Virus record (IMG/VR): IMGVR_UViG_3300032245_001105
Coordinates: 1 to 57,704 of that record
DNA length: 57,704 nt
Origin: a virus
Direction: 5' to 3' (one strand)
Part shown: positions 7,491-15,520 of the stretch, one piece after another
Layout of the letters: every line of letters starts with the position of its first letter
Numbering within the stretch: the first letter of the stretch is position 1
Program-made: the position numbers and the translations under genes
The notes under the pieces: generated by a model
What the model was told of the DNA's origin: nothing
Seen by the model: only the letters and a program-made list of their open reading frames with translations
The model's database searches: none

Positions 7491-10400
7491 TTATGCTCCA
7501 AGTTGTCCTGCGGCAATTGAGCCTGGGTTCAACAATCGAATTGGAATGTAGATAAACTCAACATCTTTCATCGGCTCAATAGCAATATCAACCCATAATT
7601 CATTATTAGCAATACGGTTTGGTGTATTATTTGTTGTGTCACATACCACTAGATAGTCGTATATTCCTCGTTTTGCAACAAGATCATTCATTGCGCCTTC
7701 AATTGATCGTTTGATTTGATCACGAGTGATCTTATCGTTTGGTTCAAACAAATACGCATTACCGACCTTGGCCAAAATTGTACGTATGTAGTTGACCAGA
7801 CGTGCAACGTTTATGCGATCCAGGCTACTTGTAACTGGGTTGCGTGTTTTTTGTCCCCAAACTACCATGCCAACTCCTGGAAGAATTGTGATTGGATTAA
7901 CATTAGTTTGGTACATAGAATCACGTAGACCTTGGCTAATACCATTACGAGTAAACTCGCCTGTATCTTGATTAATATAACCAACATCAGTTGCATTGTC
8001 TACTAGCCCGCGACGTACACCCGCTGGAGCGAACCATGGATAACTTACGCTGTCATTGCGAATAAATGTACGCAACATAACATGGCTTGGTGGTACAACC
8101 ACTGTATTTCCACGAACGTCAGTAGAAACAGCACTTGGATAATAAACACCCAAATATGGATCTGCTGTGCTTAATCCTGTGCCATCGCTGTTGTTGCTCC
8201 AATTGACAATGTTAACTGCATTTGGGGCCAGTGTCATTGGTGTGTCACCAATGATAAATGCTGTGTTGGCACGATCGTTGTTTAAACCCACCATGTCATC
8301 AATCAACTCCTGGTAACCAGGGGCACAAATGATATTGTACGCAAACTGGTCTTCACGAATTTCAGCACTGGCTGCAATAGCTGACTGCATGGCTTTAACA
8401 ACCATGTTACGCTGTGCGGCTGGGCCAGCATACATGCTACCATTAAATTTCAATCCACTGACTGTTTGCCAAGTTGCAGCCACATCAGGTAACGAGCTAC
8501 CTGCATTTGGAACAGCTGGTGTGTCAGGGAAGCTGGTAGCATTAAAATAGTTGCTTATATATTGCTTGACGTTAAATCCACTACGACGTGTATTAAACAA
8601 CAATGTACCGCGTGGGTATAATCTATGATCTGGAGCATCTTGATCAATATAATCACTATACAACAAATCTGTAATCAATGGGTATGATCCAGTAACAACA
8701 TCAGTGGTGCCATCTGTGTCCCATCGCGCATCAGCAAACACAATACCGTTTTGACCAGTTTGATCTGTGATGTCGATGGACACAAATTTTGCGCCATTGT
8801 AACGATACAGGGCTGGATAATTCACCAAGTCGCCACTATCTAACCATAGGTCGCCGGCAACCAATGCTGTGTTATCAGTCTGTGTTGTTGGCTCGCTAGC
8901 ACTAACAATAACACCAGCTGGATCTGTATTGGTTAAGTTGTATCCACGTGCATCACTAGACACATTGCGATAACCTTTCCAGCCCGAGTTGTTGATCATG
9001 ATGTCAACGTCGGCAGCGTCGCCATAATACCATAAAGTACCATCAGCCGGTGCTTGGTATGGTGTGTAGAAGCTGTAAGTATATGTTTGATATCCTGTGC
9101 CTGTGCCGCCAGGTACCCAGTTACTCAATACTAATCCAGGAGTAGCTGGATCTGTAGTAACTCCAGTAGTACTTGTGGTAAAGCCAGCAACAGTCAATGG
9201 TGAATTAGAAACATTGTTTAGAATAATTTCACCGCCGTACAGGTGTGTAAATGTAATCAACCCGTTAGTCACCGATGCCGTTACATAATCAATTCCGGCT
9301 GCGCCAAGTGCGGCCAATGTATCAGACACAAAACTTGCAGTTGTTGTTCCCGACAAGCTGACTGTGACCTCTGATGATAACGATTCATATCCCAAACGAG
9401 ACACCTGAATCTTAAAGCTATGACCAACTGTGAAATTACCAGTAGGTGTTGTGCCTGTTACCACAGTCTTTGGCCCGGCTTTACGGAACATCAAACGGAA
9501 CCCCACCTGGCTACGGTTGCTGTTGATATAGTGACGTGCATACACCGACCCTTCGGCAATACCATTACCGCCGCCAGATACATCTAAATTGTAAATTGCT
9601 GTAGCACTGGAATTATACACTGGCACAGCCATTGTGGTCCAAGTACCGGCTAGAGCATTGTATTGCTTGACAGCAAGACTCATGCCGTTGCCCTGCACAC
9701 TGGTTTTTATAAAAACTGACCCACTCGGTGCTGGCGTATTATCTGTGGCTCTCCAATTTGGAATTCCAACATAAGTAGCATGAGACACTTGCGGGCTATA
9801 GTATAGCCCCTCGTCTATTCCAGCTGTGGCAAATAATGTCCCGGATGTGTCAGACAATTGAACTTTGCCATCTGCTGTACCATTTACGGTTCCTTGGGCA
9901 GAGCTGGTGGCAAAAATGTTTAATTTATTGTTGTCTGCGGAAGCAGTAACACCCGGAATAGCGGCATCATTGATTTTACCAACAACTGCACTGAGAGTAG
10001 TAGCAGTAGTCATCGAGACGGTTGAACGATTGATTGTTATTACGCAGTTAGCGGCAAATGTTGGTGATATTTCAGTACCAGTAACTGTTGCGTGGCTATT
10101 TTGCCAAGCTGTTGTACCAACTTGTACCCAAGTATTGGTTGAATTTTTGTAGAATACTCCATTGTCAGTGCTGGCAACAACCACAGCATAACTGCCTATT
10201 GTACCAATTGATGTCAATGGTGTTCCACTTGATAAGTCATCACTAGAAGTAATAACGGTTGGGGTAACAGTAGAGAAAGTTTCTGTTGAAGCGTCCCATG
10301 TATTGATGCCCCAGGTGGTATTGGTTAGATCTAACCAATAAGTGCCATTGACAGGGGGACTGTCTGGGCGATTGCTTGTTGCTTCAAGCTGTGCCAGATC

Positions 10401-10742
10401 AATATCTGCACGTATAGCATACAAACTGTTGGCTGCACCCAATGCGCTGTGGGCTGCCAGCAATCCGTATTCATTTTGTTCGTTACCATTTAACGGAGTT
10501 CCTGAACTGCTTTGCTTAAAAATAGCATAGCCCATTGCGGCAGCAAGCTCACGCTGACTTGTAAATGATTGTAATTTTCCTGCGTTGCTTTTTATTGTAC
10601 CGTATGCAATTGTGCCATCGGGTGCTGTTTTATCTTGTTCTGTTGCTAAAATGACTAGAGGTACTGTACTGGCGGCATTTGACACGTATGCGCTCATATC
10701 TGTTACTGTAATACTCTGTCCTGGTGAAACTAAAATAGCCAT
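7491..10742 (-). CDS. gp18: Tail sheath protein gp18
   Basis: 1083 residues, much longer than T4 gp18 (659). The N-terminus (MAILVSPGQSITVTDMS, then STVPLVILATEQDKTAPDG) and the C-terminal third are typical contractile sheath: NPITILPGVGMVVWGQKT, RINVARLVNYIRTILAK, FEPNDKITRDQIKRSIEGAMND, and DVEFIYIPIRLLNPGSI at the end. The extra length lies between about residues 110 and 650, a Thr/Ser/Gly-rich beta region that probably forms insertion domains on the outside of the sheath. AAGGAAG precedes the ATG and AATAAATA lies further upstream. The gene is divergent from the small zinc-protein gene. Confidence 0.92.
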   Translation of the reverse strand: MAILVSPGQSITVTDMSAYVSNAASTVPLVILATEQDKTAPDGTIAYGTIKSNAGKLQSFTSQRELAAAMGYAIFKQSSSGTPLNGNEQNEYGLLAAHSALGAANSLYAIRADIDLAQLEATSNRPDSPPVNGTYWLDLTNTTWGINTWDASTETFSTVTPTVITSSDDLSSGTPLTSIGTIGSYAVVVASTDNGVFYKNSTNTWVQVGTTAWQNSHATVTGTEISPTFAANCVITINRSTVSMTTATTLSAVVGKINDAAIPGVTASADNNKLNIFATSSAQGTVNGTADGKVQLSDTSGTLFATAGIDEGLYYSPQVSHATYVGIPNWRATDNTPAPSGSVFIKTSVQGNGMSLAVKQYNALAGTWTTMAVPVYNSSATAIYNLDVSGGGNGIAEGSVYARHYINSNRSQVGFRLMFRKAGPKTVVTGTTPTGNFTVGHSFKIQVSRLGYESLSSEVTVSLSGTTTASFVSDTLAALGAAGIDYVTASVTNGLITFTHLYGGEIILNNVSNSPLTVAGFTTSTTGVTTDPATPGLVLSNWVPGGTGTGYQTYTYSFYTPYQAPADGTLWYYGDAADVDIMINNSGWKGYRNVSSDARGYNLTNTDPAGVIVSASEPTTQTDNTALVAGDLWLDSGDLVNYPALYRYNGAKFVSIDITDQTGQNGIVFADARWDTDGTTDVVTGSYPLITDLLYSDYIDQDAPDHRLYPRGTLLFNTRRSGFNVKQYISNYFNATSFPDTPAVPNAGSSLPDVAATWQTVSGLKFNGSMYAGPAAQRNMVVKAMQSAIAASAEIREDQFAYNIICAPGYQELIDDMVGLNNDRANTAFIIGDTPMTLAPNAVNIVNWSNNSDGTGLSTADPYLGVYYPSAVSTDVRGNTVVVPPSHVMLRTFIRNDSVSYPWFAPAGVRRGLVDNATDVGYINQDTGEFTRNGISQGLRDSMYQTNVNPITILPGVGMVVWGQKTRNPVTSSLDRINVARLVNYIRTILAKVGNAYLFEPNDKITRDQIKRSIEGAMNDLVAKRGIYDYLVVCDTTNNTPNRIANNELWVDIAIEPMKDVEFIYIPIRLLNPGSIAAGQLGA

Positions 10743-10778
10743 GTTATTCTTCCTTTACATAATAGGTTATGTTATTGA

Positions 10779-10786
10779 TATTTATT
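10779..10786 (-). promoter_or_regulatory. Late promoter motif for the tail sheath gene
   Basis: AATAAATA on the minus strand, 36 nt before the gp18 ATG; the leader holds AAGGAAG. Confidence 0.6.
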
Positions 10787-10817
10787 CATATAGACTAATT
10801 TTGGGCGGTTAGCTTGC

Positions 10818-10829
10818 CCTTTGCAAAGG
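10818..10829. repeat. 12-bp perfect palindrome between divergent genes
   Basis: CCTTTGCAAAGG lies between the outward-facing late motifs of the sheath gene and the small zinc-protein gene. It could be a protein-binding site; nothing else supports this. Confidence 0.35.
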
Positions 10830-10848
10830 TTTATGTATTAGAAAAATA

Positions 10849-10855
10849 CTAAATA
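10849..10855 (+). promoter_or_regulatory. Late promoter motif, leaderless type
   Basis: CTAAATA on the plus strand, then CTGC and the ATG at 10860. No Shine-Dalgarno is present. Confidence 0.5.
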
Positions 10856-10859
10856 CTGC

Positions 10860-11210
10860 ATGTCTGAACGCCCATTATGCCCCACTTGCTTTGAAAGGCC
10901 TGTGGCCATTAATTATCTAATAGAAAATATTGTACACTACCGGAGTATGTGCGATATTTGTGCTCGAAAAAAGAAAAAAATAAAGCCATTACCACCACAG
11001 TGGTTCAAACGTGGCTATAGAAAAAAGCCACAATGCGAATCATGTGGCTTTACATTCAAGTTTCCAGATCAAAGTTTAGTGTATCACGTTGACGGGAATT
11101 TGAATAACTGTGATCACAACAACTTAAAAACTGTTTGCTTGAACTGTAGGGTAGCCATTAATAAAGGCCGGCTGGGATGGAAACCTGCGAAGGCTGTACA
11201 AGATTTTTAA
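10860..11210 (+). CDS. Small zinc-binding protein with HNH-like tail
   Basis: 116 residues, basic. Two pairs of cysteine knuckles are visible: CPTC (residues 7-10) with CDIC (31-34), and CESC (59-62) with CLNC (93-96). Between them is HVDGNLNNCDHNNLKTVC, the spacing and residues of a ββα-metal (HNH or endonuclease VII-like) core, with His75 and the Asn/His of the second half. Similar small proteins occur in environmental T4-like phages without a known role. A nuclease or DNA-binding role is possible but unproven. It is transcribed against both neighbours, and its 3' end overlaps the dNMP kinase gene by 53 nt on the opposite strand. Confidence 0.75.
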   Translation: MSERPLCPTCFERPVAINYLIENIVHYRSMCDICARKKKKIKPLPPQWFKRGYRKKPQCESCGFTFKFPDQSLVYHVDGNLNNCDHNNLKTVCLNCRVAINKGRLGWKPAKAVQDF

Positions 11211-11805
11211 GCTGAGTATACAAGTGCTCAATGCTGTGATTGTTGTCGATTATGACATCAAAATCAGTACCGGCCCACGAGTATTCGCTGGCATGAACGC
11301 CGTTAAGTCCTAGCCACTCACGAGCTTTGTTATCGCCTCGGTTGGCCTGTTCAGCAATGCTATACCAGTGAGGGGTCGTACCACGTTGGATCCATACTAT
11401 CTTAGCACCTTGATCTTTTAGTCCCCGGATTTCGTTGGGGAAGCGACAATCGCTGATCACCACATTGTCTCGTGCTGTTCTCAATTTGTTTTCTAGGCTG
11501 GCAATCCAAATGTCATCGTGAAAGTGTCGGCGCAATACTTCGGTTCCCCAGTGTTGTAACACCCATCTAGGAGTAAGTTCACGGATGCCCAGGCGTTCAC
11601 TCCACCACAAGTCCAGTTGTTCACGCCACTCGCGGCTTTGTTTGGTGCGGCCTTCCAGCATTTCCCGGTCCCAACCAAACACTGCCGAAGCCGCATCTTT
11701 AAGGGTGGCTGCAAAGCTCTCACGTCGAAACTCATGAAAGTTAACCAAATAGTCGGCCGCAGTATCTTTGCCCGATCCAATAAATCCGCAAATACCAATG
11801 ATCAT
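11158..11805 (-). CDS. gp1: Deoxynucleoside monophosphate kinase, gp1-like
   Basis: 215 residues. The P-loop GFIGSGKDT (residues 7-15) opens the protein, followed by a helix with AADYLV. ELTPRWVLQHWGTEVLRR and NVVISDCRFPNEI (about residues 112-124) match the T4 gp1 dNMP kinase family, and the last part places IDNN after a beta-strand. The enzyme phosphorylates dNMPs to dNDPs for phage DNA synthesis. Unusually, an early-type metabolic gene lies within the tail genes. Its ribosome site AGGAG (11814-11818) lies in the loop and 3' arm of a terminator-like hairpin whose T-run touches the ATG. Confidence 0.88.
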   Translation of the reverse strand: MIIGICGFIGSGKDTAADYLVNFHEFRRESFAATLKDAASAVFGWDREMLEGRTKQSREWREQLDLWWSERLGIRELTPRWVLQHWGTEVLRRHFHDDIWIASLENKLRTARDNVVISDCRFPNEIRGLKDQGAKIVWIQRGTTPHWYSIAEQANRGDNKAREWLGLNGVHASEYSWAGTDFDVIIDNNHSIEHLYTQLKNLVQPSQVSIPAGLY

Positions 11806-11833
11806 AAAAAATGCTCCTGTTACAGAGCATTTT
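11806..11833 (-). terminator. Terminator hairpin overlapping the dNMP kinase ribosome site
   Basis: A 9-bp stem AAAATGCTC / GAGCATTTT with an 8-nt loop and six T on the minus strand, ending directly at the ATG of the dNMP kinase. AGGAG, 8 nt from the ATG, is partly inside the 3' arm, so folding would both stop transcription and hide the ribosome site. Confidence 0.8.
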
Positions 11834-11859
11834 AACTTATTTGCGATACAAGGTCAACT

Positions 11860-12573
11860 TTAGCAATTCCATTTACGCAGTGCTAAGGCTTTGCGAGTGG
11901 GTTTGCCATTGGGTTTCTTCATTGGACCTTTTACACCCGACATTCTAGCGCAGAATGATTTACGGCGTTTGGCTGCTTTCGAACCTTTTTTAAGTTTACT
12001 GGGTTTGGTTGTTACTGCTGTTTGTAGTTTGCTACCTGGGTGTTCACGACGATAGCTGGCAACACCTTTGGCATTGAGTCCACCGTTCTTGTTCTTGCCG
12101 GCTTTGCGATGCCAGGCCGCTGATTCATCTAGTAGCTCGTGATCATCTACCGATTCAAACTCTTCCCAAATCTGTTCAGCATCTACCCCGTGGTGTTGGG
12201 CCCAGGCTTCTACCATGGCTTCGATCTGATCAAACTGCTCTTCCACACTTTCGTTAGGTACATTAGGTACACACCTACGAACTTGTCCACCATTCTTGCC
12301 CTTCTTGGTGCCTTCGGCGTGTTTGCCTGGCCAGCAACGAGTGTAGCCATTGGCGTCTTTAGCACCTTTACGAATTTCATTGATATTGCCGTGTGTTTGG
12401 CACATGCCACAGTCTTCACACACCATTTCCATCACTGCGTCTTCAACACCTTCATTGTGCTTTTTCTTGCCGGCGCAGTGAGCTCGCTGACTGAAGCCTT
12501 TGGGGTGCGAACAGTTGATACTGTTCTTGTACTTTTGGCTCCATGCTTCTGTTAAAATTTCGTTAATTTTCAT
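11860..12573 (-). CDS. Conserved phage protein with basic Cys-containing C-terminal domain
   Basis: 237 residues. The N-terminus has the segment NCSHPKGFSQRAHCAGKKKHN, and a CEDCGMC pair lies near residue 52-58. The C-terminal 85 residues (AAWHRKAGKNKNGGLNAKG to the end KALALRKWNC) form a small basic domain that I recognise from many environmental phages and that I believe carries the name DUF6321; it contains SYRREHPGSKLQTAVT and KRRKSFCARMSG. Function is unknown. AGGATAA precedes the ATG, and the gene starts 3 nt after the neck gene, so it belongs to that late unit. Confidence 0.75.
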   Translation of the reverse strand: MKINEILTEAWSQKYKNSINCSHPKGFSQRAHCAGKKKHNEGVEDAVMEMVCEDCGMCQTHGNINEIRKGAKDANGYTRCWPGKHAEGTKKGKNGGQVRRCVPNVPNESVEEQFDQIEAMVEAWAQHHGVDAEQIWEEFESVDDHELLDESAAWHRKAGKNKNGGLNAKGVASYRREHPGSKLQTAVTTKPSKLKKGSKAAKRRKSFCARMSGVKGPMKKPNGKPTRKALALRKWNC

Positions 12574-12576
12574 ACG

Positions 12577-13710
12577 TTATCCTGTTACCCATGTCATTGG
12601 CATATTGCCTTCGATGTTGTTTATGAGTTGTTTTTCCAAATCTTCCATTTCGGCCTGTGCTTCAGTTTTCAGCGCATCGCCATTCAGGCTCGCGCCGCCC
12701 TGTGGTCCGGCAATTTGATTAAACTTGCTACGAGCTTCGCCCAATATGCGTTTGGCAAAACTGTAGGCATATTCTTGTAACCAAGGAAATGCGTAAACAT
12801 CATTCAACAACATTTGGTCTGGTTTTTTGTTGTATACCCAAAGCAAACAACTTTCAGCAAATTGATCTATTACATTGCTGTAAATTTTTGTTTTGTTTAA
12901 ATCAAAGCCGATAATCTCTGTACTAGTTAATGTGCGCCCAGCCGCTATAGTAAATGAAGTATGATCATCATTGCGTGTTAGTACTGGATACATGCCGTTA
13001 TAGCCTGGGTCGGGACAGTTGCTGATAATAACAGTATCACCCACACTTACCATGTAAGACTGGGCTGTTGTAAAAGTGATTGTGCTACCCACTGCTGTAC
13101 CACTGGCTGTTAATGTCGATACTCTAGCATTGGTATGCCCGGCATTGGGTATTTTGCGTACTATCGTTAGTTTTCTAGTCACTGGATTGAATGTGTAATT
13201 GATATGTCCGCCAAACATGGTCATGGCCAACTTTTGGTAACTGGCAAATAATTCATAGTTAACAAGACCACCAACACGACCCGCAACCAACATGTATGTG
13301 TTCAAGTAGCCGCTAGCAAATGGTTCAAATTGGCTGGCTGTAGTACCTGTAACTGATCCAATACCTCTGCGGAACACTTGCCGTACAGACTGTATTTCCG
13401 CCGGTAGTATATATTCTTGCGTTTCAGGTAACAAGTCCAAGAACGCATAACTTTCTTCAACAGCATTGGCACTACGCTGGCGATATTTGATCAGGGCCTG
13501 TTTAATGGCCATTTCGTAATGTTCAAGTTCTAGCTCAACATCCACAATGCCATCGCCCAGCCGCATACGAATATAGTCAACTACTTCGGCCCGTTTGGCA
13601 TTTGAACTGTCGTAAAGTGTTTCATCGTATGCTATCGGGCCCGGACCTGCCAAACTATCGGTAGTTAAACTACCTTGTGCGCTGAGCCCGGTTTTAATTG
13701 TTACACTCAT
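12577..13710 (-). CDS. gp13: Neck protein, gp13-like
   Basis: 377 residues. The segment YIRMRLGDGIVDVELELEHY near residue 46, KYRQRSANAVEESYAFLDL, and QFEPFASGYLNTYM with MTMFGGHINYTFNPVTRKL are shared with a head-neck protein of T4-like environmental phages; the C-terminus has PWLQEYAYSFAKRILGEARSKF. T4 gp13 and gp14 form the collar that closes the filled head and receives the tail. A beta-rich insert (about residues 195-260) looks like an added domain. gp13 identity is by context: gp14- and gp15-like genes lie 2-5 kb away on the other strand. AGGAT precedes the ATG. Confidence 0.65.
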   Translation of the reverse strand: MSVTIKTGLSAQGSLTTDSLAGPGPIAYDETLYDSSNAKRAEVVDYIRMRLGDGIVDVELELEHYEMAIKQALIKYRQRSANAVEESYAFLDLLPETQEYILPAEIQSVRQVFRRGIGSVTGTTASQFEPFASGYLNTYMLVAGRVGGLVNYELFASYQKLAMTMFGGHINYTFNPVTRKLTIVRKIPNAGHTNARVSTLTASGTAVGSTITFTTAQSYMVSVGDTVIISNCPDPGYNGMYPVLTRNDDHTSFTIAAGRTLTSTEIIGFDLNKTKIYSNVIDQFAESCLLWVYNKKPDQMLLNDVYAFPWLQEYAYSFAKRILGEARSKFNQIAGPQGGASLNGDALKTEAQAEMEDLEKQLINNIEGNMPMTWVTG

Positions 13711-13728
13711 AGGAAATCCTGTTTACAG

Positions 13729-13736
13729 TATTTATT
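13729..13736 (-). promoter_or_regulatory. Late promoter motif for the neck gene
   Basis: AATAAATAC on the minus strand, 18 nt before the ATG at 13710. A second AATAAATA (13753-13760) overlaps the TAA stop of the upstream gene, so two copies stand in tandem 24 bp apart. Confidence 0.6.
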
Positions 13737-13755
13737 ACCGAAACAGGATTCCTAT

Positions 13756-14925
13756 TTATTGCACTCGGAGCAACACTATGTCTGCGTTGATACGCCCAGT
13801 TAGTAGTGTTTCTGTGGCACGAACATCGTCTAAGAACTTGCGTAACTGCACTTTACCTGCTTTGGCAAACTCTTTGAGCTTTTCCTCAGGCTTGCGTAGT
13901 GTTTTACTGGTGCTCTTTTGTTCATCAAAGTTGATGATTGTGGTACCCTTGACACTGAGTGTTTGATATGCGGCCGCTATGTACTTGCCCAATTTGCGTG
14001 TCTTTGTGTTATACACCCACAACTCGCTGGCACCCAATATATCTGCAGGATTAATGGACACAATCTTTAGTGCTGTATCAGTTTTTGCATACTTGAGCTT
14101 GGCAATTAGTTTTTCCTTGCTGGGTGCTTTCTTGACACGGGCTTTCTTGGTGGCTTTCTTGACTCCGCGATACTGTTCCACTGCCGCCAGCAAGTTGTCA
14201 ATCCATCCAATCATGCGTCGGAAGTCAGCGGCTTTATAGTGACTGTAGCCTTCTCGTACTTGCTCGTCGGTTCGACTCTGTGCAAGTTCCAATTCTGCTC
14301 GGCGTTTGCTGTACAGAGTTTCATATTTGCCCAATTGGCTTTGCACCACATTGTTGGCAACTAAAAAGTCGTATGGCTTAAAGTCAACTTTGTTGTTTAG
14401 GTGTACTTCGTCGTATATGCCCTCCAGTTCACCAATGATTTCACTAGTACGTTCGTTTAAACGGTCTTGGATCGTGGGTCGATACACTTCCACTTTGTCT
14501 ACTGCAACTTCAACAGCTTCGGGTTCTGCCAACTCAATGCTTTTTGCAATGGCTTCCTTTAAGAAGTCAGTGTGGCGGGCTTTTAACGGCATACCTTGGC
14601 GGTGTGCCATGACCAAACTACATGCTGTCATTGACATGCTACGATCTGAGCTACGGATAAAAGCACTAACATCTCGTTTAGTAAATGTTTTTTCTTGCTT
14701 TTGCATCCACTCGATTACGTATTTTTTACAATCTTTTTGATTGTAGTGATAATTGTAGTAGTAAAAACTACCACGCAGGTAATGGTCAAAATCAGAGTCT
14801 GAGAACGCCAGTGCTTGTTCGGTGTCCCAAATCGGTTCTGGGCCAGTGTATTTCTCATCAGCAAACTTGGTTCGCTGAACCCTGGGTGCCTTGTTTTTAA
14901 TCTTGATGCCTGCTACTGTAGCCAT
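13756..14925 (-). CDS. Virion-type protein of unknown function
   Basis: 389 residues, charged and largely helical. The N-terminal half has an aromatic run (YYYNYHYNQKDCKKYVIEWM near residue 56) and long helices; residues 255-275 are a Lys/Ala-rich link, followed by a small beta domain (SELWVYNTKTRKLGKYIAAAY). I recognise the architecture from T4-like environmental phages, where it is listed as a structural protein, but can give no mechanism. AAGGAG lies before the ATG, which shares one base with the previous stop (TAATG), so translation is coupled to the tiny upstream gene. Confidence 0.75.
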   Translation of the reverse strand: MATVAGIKIKNKAPRVQRTKFADEKYTGPEPIWDTEQALAFSDSDFDHYLRGSFYYYNYHYNQKDCKKYVIEWMQKQEKTFTKRDVSAFIRSSDRSMSMTACSLVMAHRQGMPLKARHTDFLKEAIAKSIELAEPEAVEVAVDKVEVYRPTIQDRLNERTSEIIGELEGIYDEVHLNNKVDFKPYDFLVANNVVQSQLGKYETLYSKRRAELELAQSRTDEQVREGYSHYKAADFRRMIGWIDNLLAAVEQYRGVKKATKKARVKKAPSKEKLIAKLKYAKTDTALKIVSINPADILGASELWVYNTKTRKLGKYIAAAYQTLSVKGTTIINFDEQKSTSKTLRKPEEKLKEFAKAGKVQLRKFLDDVRATETLLTGRINADIVLLRVQ

Positions 14926-15155
14926 TACTTTCGCTCCTTTTTAACACGACCGATACGGCCTGCTTTGTTCCAATCATATGCAATTCCGTCGGGACACTTG
15001 CCGTCCCGAACAGAATCCACCCCAAACCGTCCTACAATTTCAAATCCGTTGCCCACAATGGTAACAAACTCGTTTAACGCTTTGGCCTGGTCCATTGCTA
15101 AATCCAGATTATCAAATTCTTGTTCTTGGGTTTTTGTTATTAATTTATACATCAT
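14925..15155 (-). CDS. Small conserved protein, early gene
   Basis: 76 residues, starting MMYKLITKTQ. I place the start at 15155 (or the next codon, 15152) rather than at an upstream ATG (15221), because a sigma70 promoter lies between them at 15162-15190. The tail EIVGRFGVDSVRDGKCPDG is a pattern I have seen in small proteins of environmental T4-like phages, without known function. The stop overlaps the next ATG as TAATG. There is no Shine-Dalgarno, and the -10 box ends only 6 nt before the ATG, so the message may be leaderless. Confidence 0.65.
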   Translation of the reverse strand: MMYKLITKTQEQEFDNLDLAMDQAKALNEFVTIVGNGFEIVGRFGVDSVRDGKCPDGIAYDWNKAGRIGRVKKERK

Positions 15156-15161
15156 ACCCGT

Positions 15162-15190
15162 ATTGTAGCAAATCAACCATTTTGTGTCAA
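15162..15190 (-). promoter_or_regulatory. Sigma70-type promoter
   Basis: TTGACA (15185-15190), a 17-bp spacer and TACAAT (15162-15167) on the minus strand. It starts right after the stop codon of the previous gene and points at the 76-residue gene. Five of six -10 bases and all six -35 bases match the consensus. Confidence 0.8.
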
Positions 15191-15454
15191 CTAGTACATC
15201 AGTGCGGCCATTACAGCCCACTGCTCAAATGTGTTAATGGCCTCTGTGTATTCGGCTTGTAATTCTGTATACTTTTGTGTTAATTTATTCCTGCGCCTGC
15301 ACGACACCATTTCTTTGTCCATTTTGGTGTAAATTTCACGGCAGTTTTTGTAAAACTTATACAAAGTGCTACGGGCACGAATGTCCTTGGTGTGGGAAAC
15401 TGACGCTAGAAGCTCCTCTAGTTTGGCAATATGGGCTTCGTGTTGTGATTGCAT
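15191..15454 (-). CDS. Small helical protein, early gene
   Basis: 87 residues, nearly all helix, with charged heptads (KYTELQAEYTEAINTFEQW) that could form a coiled coil. No signal peptide or membrane segment. I do not recognise it. It is driven by a perfect-consensus sigma70 promoter whose -10 box ends 8 nt before the ATG, with no Shine-Dalgarno. Host RNA polymerase should read it from the start of infection, so an early host-takeover or regulatory role is a reasonable guess, but nothing in the sequence proves it. Confidence 0.6.
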   Translation of the reverse strand: MQSQHEAHIAKLEELLASVSHTKDIRARSTLYKFYKNCREIYTKMDKEMVSCRRRNKLTQKYTELQAEYTEAINTFEQWAVMAALMY

Positions 15455-15462
15455 AAGTGCGT

Positions 15463-15491
15463 ATTATACGATAAAAGTCAATACATGTCAA
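15463..15491 (-). promoter_or_regulatory. Perfect-consensus sigma70 promoter
   Basis: TTGACA (15486-15491), a 17-bp spacer and TATAAT (15463-15468) on the minus strand: a full match to both boxes at ideal spacing. It lies back to back with the plus-strand late motif at 15495. Confidence 0.9.
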
Positions 15492-15494
15492 ACC

Positions 15495-15502
15495 CATAAA
15501 TA
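15495..15502 (+). promoter_or_regulatory. Late promoter motif for the gp14-gp15-Nudix operon
   Basis: CATAAATAC on the plus strand, 18 nt before the ATG at 15521, with AAGGAAT as ribosome site. Confidence 0.65.
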
Positions 15503-15520
15503 CTACAATAAGGAATAACT

